Shown here one piece after another: positions 1 through 7,206 of a DNA stretch of 10,985 nucleotides (within the stretch, counting starts at the first letter, position 1; the number at the start of each line of letters is the position of its first letter). Source of the stretch: Pseudomonadota bacterium (GTDB taxonomy: Bacteria > Pseudomonadota > Gammaproteobacteria > Burkholderiales > Thiobacillaceae). Made by a program: the position numbers and the translations under genes. The DNA lies in NCBI GenBank assembly GCA_021836225.1, contig JAKBJA010000053.1, positions 1 to 10,985 on the forward strand, given 5' to 3'. The notes below the pieces were generated by a model. That model had not been told where the DNA came from, did not search any database, and saw only the letters and a list, made by a program, of their open reading frames with translations.

Positions 1-90
1 CCGCCGGAGGCGGATCTGGCTACGTCGCGTCATCTCGGACGACGTGTTGCCGAGGCAGCGCTTCAATTCGCACGCGGTAGAATGGCCTGA
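1..90 (+). CDS. C-terminal end of a probable flavodoxin / NAD(P)H-dependent reductase family protein (partial)
   Basis: Frame 1 is open from the first base to a TGA at 88-90 and gives a 29-residue tail containing ATSRHLGRRVAEAALQFAR. The pattern 'GRRVAE-A' after a Pro-Glu run resembles the final helix of WrbA-like flavodoxins and NADPH-dependent FMN reductases, which act on quinones or FMN in the cytoplasm. Only the last helix is visible, so no cofactor-binding motif can be checked. The codon choice is GC-rich and looks coding, unlike the AT-rich DNA that follows. It may be the last gene of the neighbouring module before the defence block. The reading as a real coding end is moderately supported; the family name is tentative. 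Confidence 0.4.
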   Translation, partial: PPEADLATSRHLGRRVAEAALQFARGRMA

Positions 91-201
91 CCATTATCCC
101 AATCGCGCGGTGCGTCCGCGGGTACCGAAAGGATACGAATTTTCCGACTGACATCCTATTTATCGCGCAGTTCGTTTCTCCTCGAGGGACGAATTGAGCG
201 A

Positions 202-230
202 AAAACATCGATATTTACTGCGCAACAAAT
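202..230 (+). repeat. Left copy of a 29-base imperfect direct repeat bracketing the defence block
   Basis: Compared without gaps, 202-230 and 9741-9769 agree at 23 of 29 bases, and the first 23 bases agree at 20. The invariant core is ATATTTACTG then C or T then GCA (211-224 here). The part at 213-230, ATTTACTGCGCAACAAAT, is an imperfect dyad: 6 of 8 arm bases pair around a central CG. The partner copy lies 9.5 kb away, just after the last defence gene. Role unknown: recombination site, regulator site and chance are all possible. Confidence 0.55.
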
Positions 231-234
231 TGGT

Positions 235-571
235 TTTACCGTCTGGGGCCATGCGGATATGACGGTAAACGCGGATGCCGATATTTCGAGGAAGAATCCA
301 CCGTCAGATTTACCGTCGAATCTTCGCGCGATGCAGACGCCCCGGCCATGAGCGGAAACGTACAAAATCTTTCGACATCAATCGCTTGCCTTCGAAAGTC
401 CGTGTCGTTGATGATGTATCCACGGTCGTCATCGACACTTTGCAAGTATTTGATATTTAATAGGAAACTTTCAAGGCCAAGAAACCCCTCATTCCCACTC
501 AATTGTTTCCGAGCACAGAAGACCCGCATAAATACTGGATTTATTAGTCTTTGTCATCACGCTTTACCGTC
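235..571. repeat. Cluster of four exact TTTACCGTC 9-mers
   Basis: Exact copies lie at 235-243, 309-317 and 563-571 on the + strand and at 261-269 on the - strand (GACGGTAAA). The first and the inverted copy form a 9-base inverted repeat with a 17-base spacer. A one-mismatch version, TCTACCGTC, occurs at 575-583 and again at 815-823 inside the start of abiEi. Four exact copies in about 340 bases is far above chance for a 9-mer. They may be binding sites for a regulator or replication/transfer protein; no ligand can be named. Confidence 0.6.
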
Positions 572-707
572 ACTTCTACCGTCAAAAAACGAACGCTTTT
601 GCCAGCGCAGGAGATGGACTCGGTTTGACGGGCGGCTACTCCAGCCCATCAATCGTCAACTATCGCAGCGAACCGGCAAGCCCGATTATTTGTATTATTA
701 GACATTA

Positions 708-773
708 TCGTAGTACAACTACGACTAACGCGTTCAAACAAAGCTTGGCAATCACTTATAAAAGTGGTACATA
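708..773 (+). promoter_or_regulatory. Putative abiE promoter with two operator-like dyads
   Basis: A 7-base perfect inverted repeat, TCGTAGT-ACA-ACTACGA, lies at 708-724, and a second, CACTT-ATAA-AAGTG, at 753-766. A -10-like TATAAA (757-762) sits inside the second dyad, with TTCAAA 18 bases upstream as a weak -35. An alternative pair is TTGGCA (745-750), 17 bases, TACATA (768-773). AbiEi proteins are known to repress their own operon by binding inverted repeats upstream, so these dyads are the natural operator candidates. No Shine-Dalgarno precedes the ATG at 781, so the message may be nearly leaderless. Confidence 0.45.
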
Positions 774-780
774 TCGTAAC

Positions 781-1518
781 ATGGCTACGACTGAAAGAAC
801 CAAGTTAAATTCACTCTACCGTCAGTGGGCGGCTGGAACTCCCCTGACATCGGAGGACTTGGCGGCATTGGGAGTCTCCGCAGACCTGGCCGTACACTAC
901 GCGCGCGCCGGTTGGCTTTCCCGGTTGGCGCGCGGGGTGTACCGCCGCCCCAACGATACGCTCAATCTTCATGCCTGTCTGGTACTGATGCAGCGCTCCA
1001 TCGAAGGCCTGCATGTTGGCGGCAAGTCGGCTCTCGACTGGTATGGGGTGCGGCAGTATCTGTCGCAGCAATCTGTTCTGCATCTCTACGGCTGGACAAC
1101 CGCCCGCCTCCCCGGCTGGTTCACCGAACGCTTTCCGGCGGAGTACCACCGCAAGCGCCTGTTCGATGAGCCCACAAACGATCCACTTCATGCCGGGCCG
1201 TTCGAGAAGCGTGACGGCGCGCCGCGGGTCTCGACACCCGAACGCGCGTTTTTGGAGGTGCTCAGTGAGGTGGGCGTGCGTCAGCCGCTGCAGGAGGCAC
1301 GCGAACTCGCCGAGAGCGCCTATAGCCTGCGCGCCGATGTGTTGAGCGACTTGCTGCAACGCTGCACCAGCGTTAAGACGGTGCGCCTGTGCCTGCAGCT
1401 TGGGCGCGAACTCACGCTGCCCTGGGTCGCCAAGCTGGATGTGGCTCAGCTGCCCACCGGCAGCGGCCGAGCGTGGGTGTCACGCTCTCCCGACGGACTG
1501 CTTGTGCTCAAGCCATGA
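781..1518 (+). CDS. abiEi: AbiEi-family antitoxin / transcriptional repressor of a type IV toxin-antitoxin system
   Basis: The product is 245 residues, a normal AbiEi length. Residues 1 to about 60 form the expected winged-helix DNA-binding domain, ending in the family hallmark GWLSRLARGVYRR (about 44-56). The rest is the C-terminal antitoxin domain, including VSTPERAFLEVL, a typical AbiEi segment. In known AbiE systems this protein does not bind the toxin; it counters its effect and represses the operon. The ATG at 781 was chosen over an upstream TTG (625) because the family similarity begins there and the putative promoter lies directly before it. The stop overlaps the abiEii start (ATGA, 1515-1518), so the two are translationally coupled. 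The family call is confident; regulation is inferred from the dyads upstream. Confidence 0.88.
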   Translation: MATTERTKLNSLYRQWAAGTPLTSEDLAALGVSADLAVHYARAGWLSRLARGVYRRPNDTLNLHACLVLMQRSIEGLHVGGKSALDWYGVRQYLSQQSVLHLYGWTTARLPGWFTERFPAEYHRKRLFDEPTNDPLHAGPFEKRDGAPRVSTPERAFLEVLSEVGVRQPLQEARELAESAYSLRADVLSDLLQRCTSVKTVRLCLQLGRELTLPWVAKLDVAQLPTGSGRAWVSRSPDGLLVLKP

Positions 1519-2429
1519 ACCAGCTTTACCTCGACACCGCACGTCTGCTGGTCCAGGTCGCCCCGCTCGTTTTTTCGGATGGGATGTTCGCGCTCAAGGG
1601 CGGCACGGCAATCAACCTGTTCATCCGCGACATGCCTCGCCTATCGGTGGATCTGGACTTGGTGTTTCCGGATTACAGCCAGCCGCGCGATGAGGCATTG
1701 GCCCGCATCAACGAGGCCATCCGGGGAGCCACGGAGCGCCTGCGAGCACGCGGGTTTCAAACCCACACGCTTGCGGCGCCCGATGTCGGTGAAACCAAAC
1801 TATTGGTGCGACGCGGAGGCATCGAGGTGAAGATCGAAGTGAATTTCGTGATGCGCGGCACCGTCAATCCTGTGCGGTCCGCAGCCTTGTCACCTGCCGC
1901 CCGCGACAGCTTGCTGGCCGACCTGGAGCTTCCAGTGGTCTCGCTGGAGGACGTGTACGGTGGAAAACTCGTCGCCGCGATGGACAGGCAACATCCACGC
2001 GACCTGTTCGACGTGATGCAGCTACTTGCGCATGAAGGCATCACTCCAGGCATCCGGCGCGCATTCGTGGTCTACCTGGCCAGTCACAACCGGCCGGTGC
2101 ATGAGGTGCTGTTCCCGACTTTGCGCAACATCGAGCAAGAATACGAGCGGAACTTCAAAGGCATGACTGCCGAGCCAGTGGAACTCGCCGCTTTGCTGGC
2201 CGCGCGGGAGCGCATGTTGCACGAGCTGCAGAGCGGGTTGGATGCGAACGAACGCGGTTTCCTGCTGTCGCTGGTCGAGGGGAATCCGCAGTGGCCGCTG
2301 CTCGGAATCGCGCATCTCGACCAGCTTCCTGGCATCCGTTGGAAGCTGCAAAACCTGTCACAACTACGACAAAAGAGCCCGCAGAAATTTGCCGAACAGA
2401 TCGAGATGTTGGCCAATCGGCTACAGTAA
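1515..2429 (+). CDS. abiEii: AbiEii-family nucleotidyltransferase toxin of a type IV toxin-antitoxin system
   Basis: The protein is 304 residues from the ATG that overlaps the abiEi stop. It has the DUF1814/AbiEii nucleotidyltransferase signature: LKGGTAINLF (27-36) then SVDLDLVF (44-51), giving the GG(T/S)...DxD metal and nucleotide site with Asp46 and Asp48. These are followed by the conserved block YGGKLVAAMDRQHPRDLFDV (148-167) with Lys151, Arg158 and RDLFD. AbiEii enzymes transfer nucleotides to cellular targets, tRNA acceptor ends in studied relatives, and cause reversible growth arrest that aborts phage infection. All key residues are present, so the toxin looks functional. The gene ends 97 bases before the convergent nuclease-like gene. 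I see no strong terminator between them, only weak short dyads. Confidence 0.9.
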   Translation: MNQLYLDTARLLVQVAPLVFSDGMFALKGGTAINLFIRDMPRLSVDLDLVFPDYSQPRDEALARINEAIRGATERLRARGFQTHTLAAPDVGETKLLVRRGGIEVKIEVNFVMRGTVNPVRSAALSPAARDSLLADLELPVVSLEDVYGGKLVAAMDRQHPRDLFDVMQLLAHEGITPGIRRAFVVYLASHNRPVHEVLFPTLRNIEQEYERNFKGMTAEPVELAALLAARERMLHELQSGLDANERGFLLSLVEGNPQWPLLGIAHLDQLPGIRWKLQNLSQLRQKSPQKFAEQIEMLANRLQ

Positions 2430-2526
2430 GCCACCGCCACTAGCCGTCTTTACTGGCTGGAACCGTCAGGTCGTAAGCACGTCCTGATAACCCAAAAGTC
2501 TGCGGATACTGCTCGCCCCTAATCGC

Positions 2527-3213
2527 CTATTCGCTCGCCAAGTCCCGTGCAGCCTCCGCGACATCTGCGAATCCAAAAAACGCATGGTGTAAGTCGATTG
2601 GACTTAAGGGTTTCGCACGCGCATGTCGGCTGTACCACGTCGGAGAGTCGATGATAGTGCTCAATACGAGGTGATCTGAGGTACGCGAGACCCGTGAAAG
2701 GTAGGCATTGACGCCAGCGGCAGCGGCGGTAGGCGTTCCGGAGAGCACATAGCCGATCATGAATCCAACAGCATGGTTTTCGCCGTACTTGCCACTGACG
2801 AATCTATCGACACCTTCGACAATGTACTCGCGGCACAGATGTGTATCCGAGCCGGCGATCCGTTTGCACTCGATGATCGCATGAGGGTCATGTTCCTGCG
2901 TGCGCAAGAAGACCTCGATCATCATCAGCGGAATATCGGTGCGCCCATCTGGCAGCATCACGCTGCTCTTCGAGCGCGACTCAGTGCCCGGCAGCACGAT
3001 CAGCTTCCAAGGAGAGTTCTTCAATGCGCCGCGCATCCCGTCGCGCAGGCGTTCTGTCATGAGTACCTCGCCAGCATCGGCATTCACGTCAGCGGCCGAA
3101 CATGCTTGCTGCCAGCCTGCCGATAGCGTCAGCAGAATGGCAGCCACAATCTCGGGGGCCAGTTCGATGAACTCTCTGCCGAGTGTGGGAGGTGTCTCAT
3201 AGGGAATTCTCAA
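2527..3213 (-). CDS. PD-(D/E)XK nuclease-like protein, probable restriction partner of the upstream methyltransferase
   Basis: The reading frame extends to 3282, but the best start is the TTG at 3213-3211. It overlaps the methylase stop as TTGA and has the purine-rich AGGGGG seven bases upstream. This gives 228 residues. Glu54 in an early helix, Asp93 in PDGRTDI and the Glu-Cys-Lys of HAIIECKRI (Glu115, Lys117) fit the PD-(D/E)XK nuclease fold, and Tyr130 and Glu133 follow in the next helix. I do not recognise a named family. Position as the last gene of a methylase operon suggests it is the cleavage subunit of a restriction-modification system acting on unmodified DNA. The non-ATG, stop-coupled start would keep its expression low relative to the methylase, sensible for a host-toxic nuclease. 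The nuclease call rests on motif reading only. Confidence 0.65.
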   Translation of the reverse strand: MRIPYETPPTLGREFIELAPEIVAAILLTLSAGWQQACSAADVNADAGEVLMTERLRDGMRGALKNSPWKLIVLPGTESRSKSSVMLPDGRTDIPLMMIEVFLRTQEHDPHAIIECKRIAGSDTHLCREYIVEGVDRFVSGKYGENHAVGFMIGYVLSGTPTAAAAGVNAYLSRVSRTSDHLVLSTIIDSPTWYSRHARAKPLSPIDLHHAFFGFADVAEAARDLASE

Positions 3214-6179
3214 GCACCGCCCCCTGAAAAACTCTCCGCGACCACCGCGTCGGCATCTTCCAATGCAGCGATGGCCATCCAATGGCGTCGAGCTGCGGGC
3301 TTGATGATAACCACCTCATTGCGTCCGTGGACGCGCAGTTCTCGCTCGGCACTGAGGGCGGTCGCGATCTTGACTTTCAGGCGTTTACCGATGCGTGCTA
3401 GCACATCGCGCAGCTCGCCTTCCGGTGGCACGATGCTTACGCTGGCCCGCCCCGACCCATCCTCTATGACAAAGCGCACTACACGAAGGGCTGCCCCTCT
3501 CGGTAGATCGATAATCTCGGCTCGCATGTGTCGCTTCTTGCGCGCAGAGAACCAGCCATCCATTACGGACAGGAACGTCCTAGCATACGAAGCCACTTCC
3601 ACGTTGCTATCCGACGGAGCAATGGAAGCCCTACGCCCCTCTTCCCACTGCCACCCGGCGCGCAGAAGTCCGTCTCGGATGACCACACGGTCTAGATCAC
3701 CAAGCCCGTACAAGTCGAAGACAGCCTCGTCTAAGGTATTCCAGTCGTCGGCTTCGACCTCGCGTCCACGCAATGTCTTCTCCAGCGCCAACAAACGCTG
3801 TCCCGCCTGCGCCTGTGAGCCCACAGCTGATGCAAACTCGGGCACCGGCAGAAAACCCACATCGCGCATCAGCAGCTTTCGCTTGTAAATGCCGAACTCC
3901 GAGGCAGTCAGGTTGAAGAACCACGACGCCAGCGCAGAACTCAAGATCGCTGCTAGCAGATGCGCCGTTTCTTTGTGACTCGAAGGAAGCGCAGCCGCAA
4001 AGTACGAGTCGGTAAATACAAGGTCGTGGTCAGCCACTGCAACGAGAGCCCGTGGGCGCTCCACCACCATCTCTTTGACGATCAATAGGGGGGCTCGATA
4101 TGTGTCACGCGAGCGTGGCCACTGTGCTTTCGAGCGGTTGTAGGGCGGAAGACCTCTAGGAATTTTAAAGTGCTGCACGTCGTTGGCTTGCAGCAGTTCC
4201 AACCCCCTCATCTCACGGGCATCGCGCGTTTGGTTCGCCGGGCTTCCTTGGGTCAGCCCATCGCGAAACTTCGTATTGAGGGACGCGAGTATGTCACCCA
4301 GACTTTGATATGTCGCGGTCAGTTCCTCCAACAGCATCAGATCACGGCGGCACCCTACCGCAGCGGCCTTCAACTTCAAAGGCTGCCTCTCGATCTCCCC
4401 GAGGCTCAGCTTGATGATGTCGCTTGGTGCCACCTCAAACGAATGGGTTCTGGCACCACTGGGCGTCCACGGAATCTGAACGACAGTGACCTGATCCGCT
4501 CGCTGCTTTGGACGATGACGTGCAAAAAGGACTACCGCCGGCATCGTTGCGGTTGCAAAGAGCCAACTGCACAAGTTAGACAGGTTGACCAGCGTCACCG
4601 GGGCCAGCTCGCGCATGACGTGCTGGGCCGCTTTCATGCCTGTACCACTGCGACTGAAAAACGGCGTTGCGCTTAGAATGACACCGAAACGCGTCTTCTC
4701 ATGCGAAAACTCAGCCGCTCGCAGAACGAAGTCCAGACCTTCTCCACGAGGCTGCGCAGGGACGCCTGCCGCCCTCGTCTTGCGCCGTGCCTCAGTTCCC
4801 GATTGTCCCTTAAAGCTCCAGGGCGGGTTGCCTACGATCAGGTCGAACCGTTTCGGCCCTGTCGGCGTCGTCAGCACCGCCTTGCCATCACCTTGTCGCT
4901 CGACGGTTCGAGCATCGCCGACAAGCAAGGTCTTGCCGATCAGTGGCTGGAACTTCAGGGAATGCGGCGGCTGTGGGTCAGGGTCCAGTTCGAGCGCCGC
5001 CAAGTACAAGCTGAATGCGGCCACGCGAATGGCGGCTTCACTGATATCCACGCCATACACTTGCTCATAGAGCGTCGAGCGGATCACATCCCGGGTGGGG
5101 GGCTCGCCCTGCGTGCGCAAATACACCAAGCGCCGCAACGCTTCGACCAAGAAGACACCGGAGCCGCAAGTCAAATCCAGAACCGATTCCCGTCCCGACA
5201 GGCCATCCATCACCTCGTCGAGGATCAGGGACACGACGGAAAGGCGCGTGTAATGCACGCCGTTTCGCAATGCCTCGGTTCTCTGCCCGCTTGCGCGCGG
5301 CTCAGCGTGCGCGAACTGCTCGTAAATCGAGCTGATCAGTTCAACCGGAATCACGTCGAACTGATACGGAAAGAAGCTGAGTTGGCCGCTTTGCGGATCT
5401 ACCGCTTCCAGAAACTCGGCGACACGCTTCAGATGATGGGCAGCAGGCGTCGTCTTTACTGACGACGGGGGGAACATGTCGCCGTTGAAGGTCTGAGCCA
5501 GCCACTCAAACAGCTTCGCCGTCGCAGATCGATCTCGGAGAATCGCCGGTAAAGCATTGTGACCGCAAACCCTCCTCAGTCGCGTTGCACTAACGATTCC
5601 TCGGTCGATCAGGTACTGGGTGAAGATCACCCGACCAATCAAGGCCTGAGCCGCGCCGCGAGCCAAATTGCCCTCGACGAGATCGTGTTCGAGACAGGCC
5701 AGATCGGAGAGAAGCTTCTGATCGACACTTGTCTTGCGATCGACGGTCGGCACTTGGGCCCAGAACTGGCCGGTCTCGATAGCCAGCCGGCCAGCGAGTT
5801 CATCCAGTTGATGAAGAGACGCCTCGATAGTTTCGAAGCGCCCGATCAGGTGCTTCTGCGCATCGTCTTCTTTCGCGGGTGTGCCAAAGCCGTTGTACAG
5901 GTCGATGCGCTGCGGTGAAATAACCCACAACAGCGGCGCGAACCCTTCGTTCCAAACCTCGCGACGCCACTGGCTGACCACATCATCGGCCGGCGGGCTT
6001 TGCTCGAATTTGAAGTAGACAGTTAGAGACGACGCACTACGCCACGACGCATCCGGCATGAAGGCGCGGCCGCGTCGGGAAGCCCGTGCATCGCTCCCGA
6101 GTCGAAGACCGGCCGCAGGTTGCCCGTCCGGTAGGTAGCCGGTCGCAGCAAGAACGTGCTCTAACGTCGCAGCATTCAC
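3210..6179 (-). CDS. Eco57I-type N6-adenine DNA methyltransferase of a restriction-modification-like operon
   Basis: The protein has 989 residues. Methylase motifs are clear: HYTRLSVVSLILDEVM (309-324), the SAM-binding VLDLTCGSGVFLVEAL (333-348), YGVDISEAAIRVA (375-387), and the catalytic NPPW (451-454) in FDLIVGNPPWSFKG. These define an amino-methyltransferase that makes N6-methyladenine. Residues 500-780 probably hold target recognition, and FGIYKRKLLMRDVGFLPVP (762-780) resembles the end of such domains. The N-terminal part (PD at 42-43, then VYFKF, WNEGFAPLLW) resembles the leader domain of related methylases; its 'YFK' where a nuclease would have (D/E)xK suggests it is not an active nuclease. 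The GTG start overlaps the HTH gene stop (GTGA), with GGAG upstream. Cleavage probably comes from the downstream nuclease-like gene. A type IIG or BREX-like role cannot be excluded. Confidence 0.85.
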   Translation of the reverse strand: MNAATLEHVLAATGYLPDGQPAAGLRLGSDARASRRGRAFMPDASWRSASSLTVYFKFEQSPPADDVVSQWRREVWNEGFAPLLWVISPQRIDLYNGFGTPAKEDDAQKHLIGRFETIEASLHQLDELAGRLAIETGQFWAQVPTVDRKTSVDQKLLSDLACLEHDLVEGNLARGAAQALIGRVIFTQYLIDRGIVSATRLRRVCGHNALPAILRDRSATAKLFEWLAQTFNGDMFPPSSVKTTPAAHHLKRVAEFLEAVDPQSGQLSFFPYQFDVIPVELISSIYEQFAHAEPRASGQRTEALRNGVHYTRLSVVSLILDEVMDGLSGRESVLDLTCGSGVFLVEALRRLVYLRTQGEPPTRDVIRSTLYEQVYGVDISEAAIRVAAFSLYLAALELDPDPQPPHSLKFQPLIGKTLLVGDARTVERQGDGKAVLTTPTGPKRFDLIVGNPPWSFKGQSGTEARRKTRAAGVPAQPRGEGLDFVLRAAEFSHEKTRFGVILSATPFFSRSGTGMKAAQHVMRELAPVTLVNLSNLCSWLFATATMPAVVLFARHRPKQRADQVTVVQIPWTPSGARTHSFEVAPSDIIKLSLGEIERQPLKLKAAAVGCRRDLMLLEELTATYQSLGDILASLNTKFRDGLTQGSPANQTRDAREMRGLELLQANDVQHFKIPRGLPPYNRSKAQWPRSRDTYRAPLLIVKEMVVERPRALVAVADHDLVFTDSYFAAALPSSHKETAHLLAAILSSALASWFFNLTASEFGIYKRKLLMRDVGFLPVPEFASAVGSQAQAGQRLLALEKTLRGREVEADDWNTLDEAVFDLYGLGDLDRVVIRDGLLRAGWQWEEGRRASIAPSDSNVEVASYARTFLSVMDGWFSARKKRHMRAEIIDLPRGAALRVVRFVIEDGSGRASVSIVPPEGELRDVLARIGKRLKVKIATALSAERELRVHGRNEVVIIKPAARRHWMAIAALEDADAVVAESFSGGGA

Positions 6180-6652
6180 GTCCTACTCCGAATGGCTTCT
6201 GGCGGAAATGGAAGCACGGCTTGGGCAGGCCCCGGCATCACGGGCAACATGTGCTGTTGTAGCCGTGCAATCAACGGATCGAGCGGAATGGCAAGTGTCG
6301 GTTGCGTGAGCGCTCTTGCGACGTACCAAGAACTAGACTCGTGAAGACTCGCCGTAGTGGAGGTGACGAACACGATGGCGCCATCCATTGCCGGTGCGCT
6401 CGCATCGGCGAGCAGCTTGAACAGCGCATCAACGCCGGCACTCACCGAACCAATGTGGACTCCCAGCGAACTGACCAGTTCGTTCGTGACGGCCAACCCC
6501 AGCAAGTCGGTAAAACTGAAGCGCGCCGACTTGCCCGTCTTGGAGGCCAGGTAGGGAACGGCCTTGCGCCAGTGCCGAACAGTCTCTGCAGACACGCCGG
6601 TGAGTGTGCGCATCTGATCCTGTGTGAACTGGATGGCGGCGACAGCGGACAT
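6176..6652 (-). CDS. MerR-like helix-turn-helix protein heading the methylase operon
   Basis: The product is 158 residues from the ATG at 6652; a TTG at 6667 in the same frame has no ribosome binding site. Residues 8-60 read as a MerR-type HTH: FTQDQMRTLTGVSAETVRHW followed by SARFSFTDLLGLAV, with the Trp and the Arg-Phe-Ser wing typical of that fold. The rest (about 65-158) has no metal-binding cysteines and is not a standard MerR effector domain. The stop overlaps the methylase GTG start, so this is the first gene of a coupled three-gene unit. A controller role, like C-proteins of restriction-modification systems, is the simplest reading, though it could also be a DNA-binding subunit. An 88-base gap separates it from the LRAT-like gene upstream. 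Confidence 0.7.
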   Translation of the reverse strand: MSAVAAIQFTQDQMRTLTGVSAETVRHWRKAVPYLASKTGKSARFSFTDLLGLAVTNELVSSLGVHIGSVSAGVDALFKLLADASAPAMDGAIVFVTSTTASLHESSSWYVARALTQPTLAIPLDPLIARLQQHMLPVMPGPAQAVLPFPPEAIRSRT

Positions 6653-6740
6653 TCTCGTTGTACCCAACAGGAAAACATGGCAATTCTCTCATGTATCTCT
6701 GTTTAAAGCAACGAGGACACCCGATCATGCTACTTGCGCA
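6653..6740 (-). promoter_or_regulatory. Possible promoter/operator region of the HTH-methylase-nuclease operon
   Basis: The 88-base gap upstream of the HTH gene is AT-rich. On the minus strand TTGCTT, 17 bases, GAGAAT gives a weak sigma70-like pair. A 7-base inverted repeat, CTCGTTG at 6654-6660 and CAACGAG at 6709-6715, flanks this region and could bind the HTH protein. Both signals are weak enough to arise by chance, and read-through from the LRAT-like gene upstream on the same strand remains possible. Confidence 0.25.
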
Positions 6741-7151
6741 TCACGCCCGTACCGCGAAAACCAGAAGACCAACCACACTCCCCAAGAACGCCCATTGTCG
6801 CAGCTGAGGACTTTCCATTGGCAATCCGTGCGCATAATGAACAAAGTGCTCACAGTTGAAATTTACCCATGAATAGGCCTGCCCTCGCTTCAACCGGGCA
6901 CGGTGCATGACGATAGCTGGCGGAAGCGACCCTGGATAGCCATCGACCCTCACCTGGCGTCCTTGCGCGAATGCGTGGAACGCCTGCTCCACAAAGCCCT
7001 GCTCTTTGGCCGAAAACGCTAGAACACTTCTCTCGCCGACGATGAGGTGGTCACCGAGCAACCCCACATGGTCGTACCAATCATGGCGTACACGAATGAC
7101 CGTACCGGCAGGAAGCTCCCAGATATTTTGCTGAATATTGGTGTGGATCAT
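6741..7151 (-). CDS. Small LRAT-like (NlpC/P60 superfamily) protein with C-terminal hydrophobic tail
   Basis: The product is 136 residues from the ATG at 7151, preceded by AAAGGA. It shows the permuted papain-like signature of LRAT domains: a His in HDWYDHVGLL (about His28) and the hallmark FNCEHFVHYA with catalytic Cys100. LRAT-type enzymes form thioester intermediates and act as acyltransferases, phospholipases or related hydrolases, often at membranes. Residues 119-134 (WAFLGSVVGLLVFAV) are a likely membrane anchor, as in eukaryotic LRAT/H-REV107 proteins. It is transcribed divergently from an XRE regulator whose start codon lies in its promoter, so the two are likely functionally linked. 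It could be an effector attacking lipids, or a membrane-located processing enzyme. The fold call is good; the substrate is unknown. Confidence 0.72.
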   Translation of the reverse strand: MIHTNIQQNIWELPAGTVIRVRHDWYDHVGLLGDHLIVGERSVLAFSAKEQGFVEQAFHAFAQGRQVRVDGYPGSLPPAIVMHRARLKRGQAYSWVNFNCEHFVHYAHGLPMESPQLRQWAFLGSVVGLLVFAVRA

Positions 7152-7177
7152 GATATCCTTTCGTTAAACATATTTGC

Positions 7178-7206
7178 ATTACACGCATACATGCACAGAA
7201 AGTCAA
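7178..7206 (-). promoter_or_regulatory. Sigma70-like promoter of the LRAT-like gene, overlapping the XRE gene start
   Basis: On the minus strand TTGACT (7206-7201), a 17-base spacer, and TGTAAT (7183-7178) match the -35 and -10 consensus at 5 of 6 bases each. Transcription would start near 7171, leaving a leader of about 20 bases that carries the AAAGGA ribosome site. The divergent XRE ATG (7191) lies in the spacer. An inverted repeat TGCAT-N11-ATGCA (7175-7195) covers the -10 and could be an operator for the XRE protein, though its arms are short. Confidence 0.6.

Larger units (their letters stand above)
91..780. other. 690-base AT-rich non-coding stretch left of the AbiE operon
   Basis: No convincing gene is seen here on either strand. 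The short open frames (for example antisense 236-529) have no recognisable family features and no good ribosome binding site. The base composition is clearly more AT-rich than the surrounding genes. It holds the left copy of a long imperfect direct repeat (202-230), the TTTACCGTC 9-mer cluster (235-571) and, next to abiEi, two dyads with promoter-like hexamers (708-773). It may be a regulatory or recombination region, or the remains of decayed genes. Confidence 0.6.

Noticed and set aside
236..529. 97-codon minus-strand open frame in the AT-rich stretch
   Set aside because: No ribosome site, no recognisable motif, and it overlaps the TTTACCGTC repeats; could be decay of a gene but nothing supports a product.
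235..583. CRISPR-like interpretation of the TTTACCGTC copies
   Set aside because: The repeat unit is only 9 bases, the spacing is irregular and one copy is inverted.
811..1359. 182-codon minus-strand open frame opposite abiEi
   Set aside because: It lies entirely against a well-supported gene and its product is not recognisable.
2430..2526. Bidirectional terminator between the convergent abiEii and nuclease-like genes
   Set aside because: Only short imperfect dyads (such as AGCC...GGCT) and no T-runs in either direction.
4170..5918. Long plus-strand open frames opposite the methylase gene (for example 4701-5462)
   Set aside because: They are antisense shadows of a clear methylase gene and show no family features.
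7128..7156. TTGCTG-N17-TGATAT as a rightward promoter for the XRE gene
   Set aside because: Only about half of each hexamer matches; the true XRE promoter is not clear from sequence.
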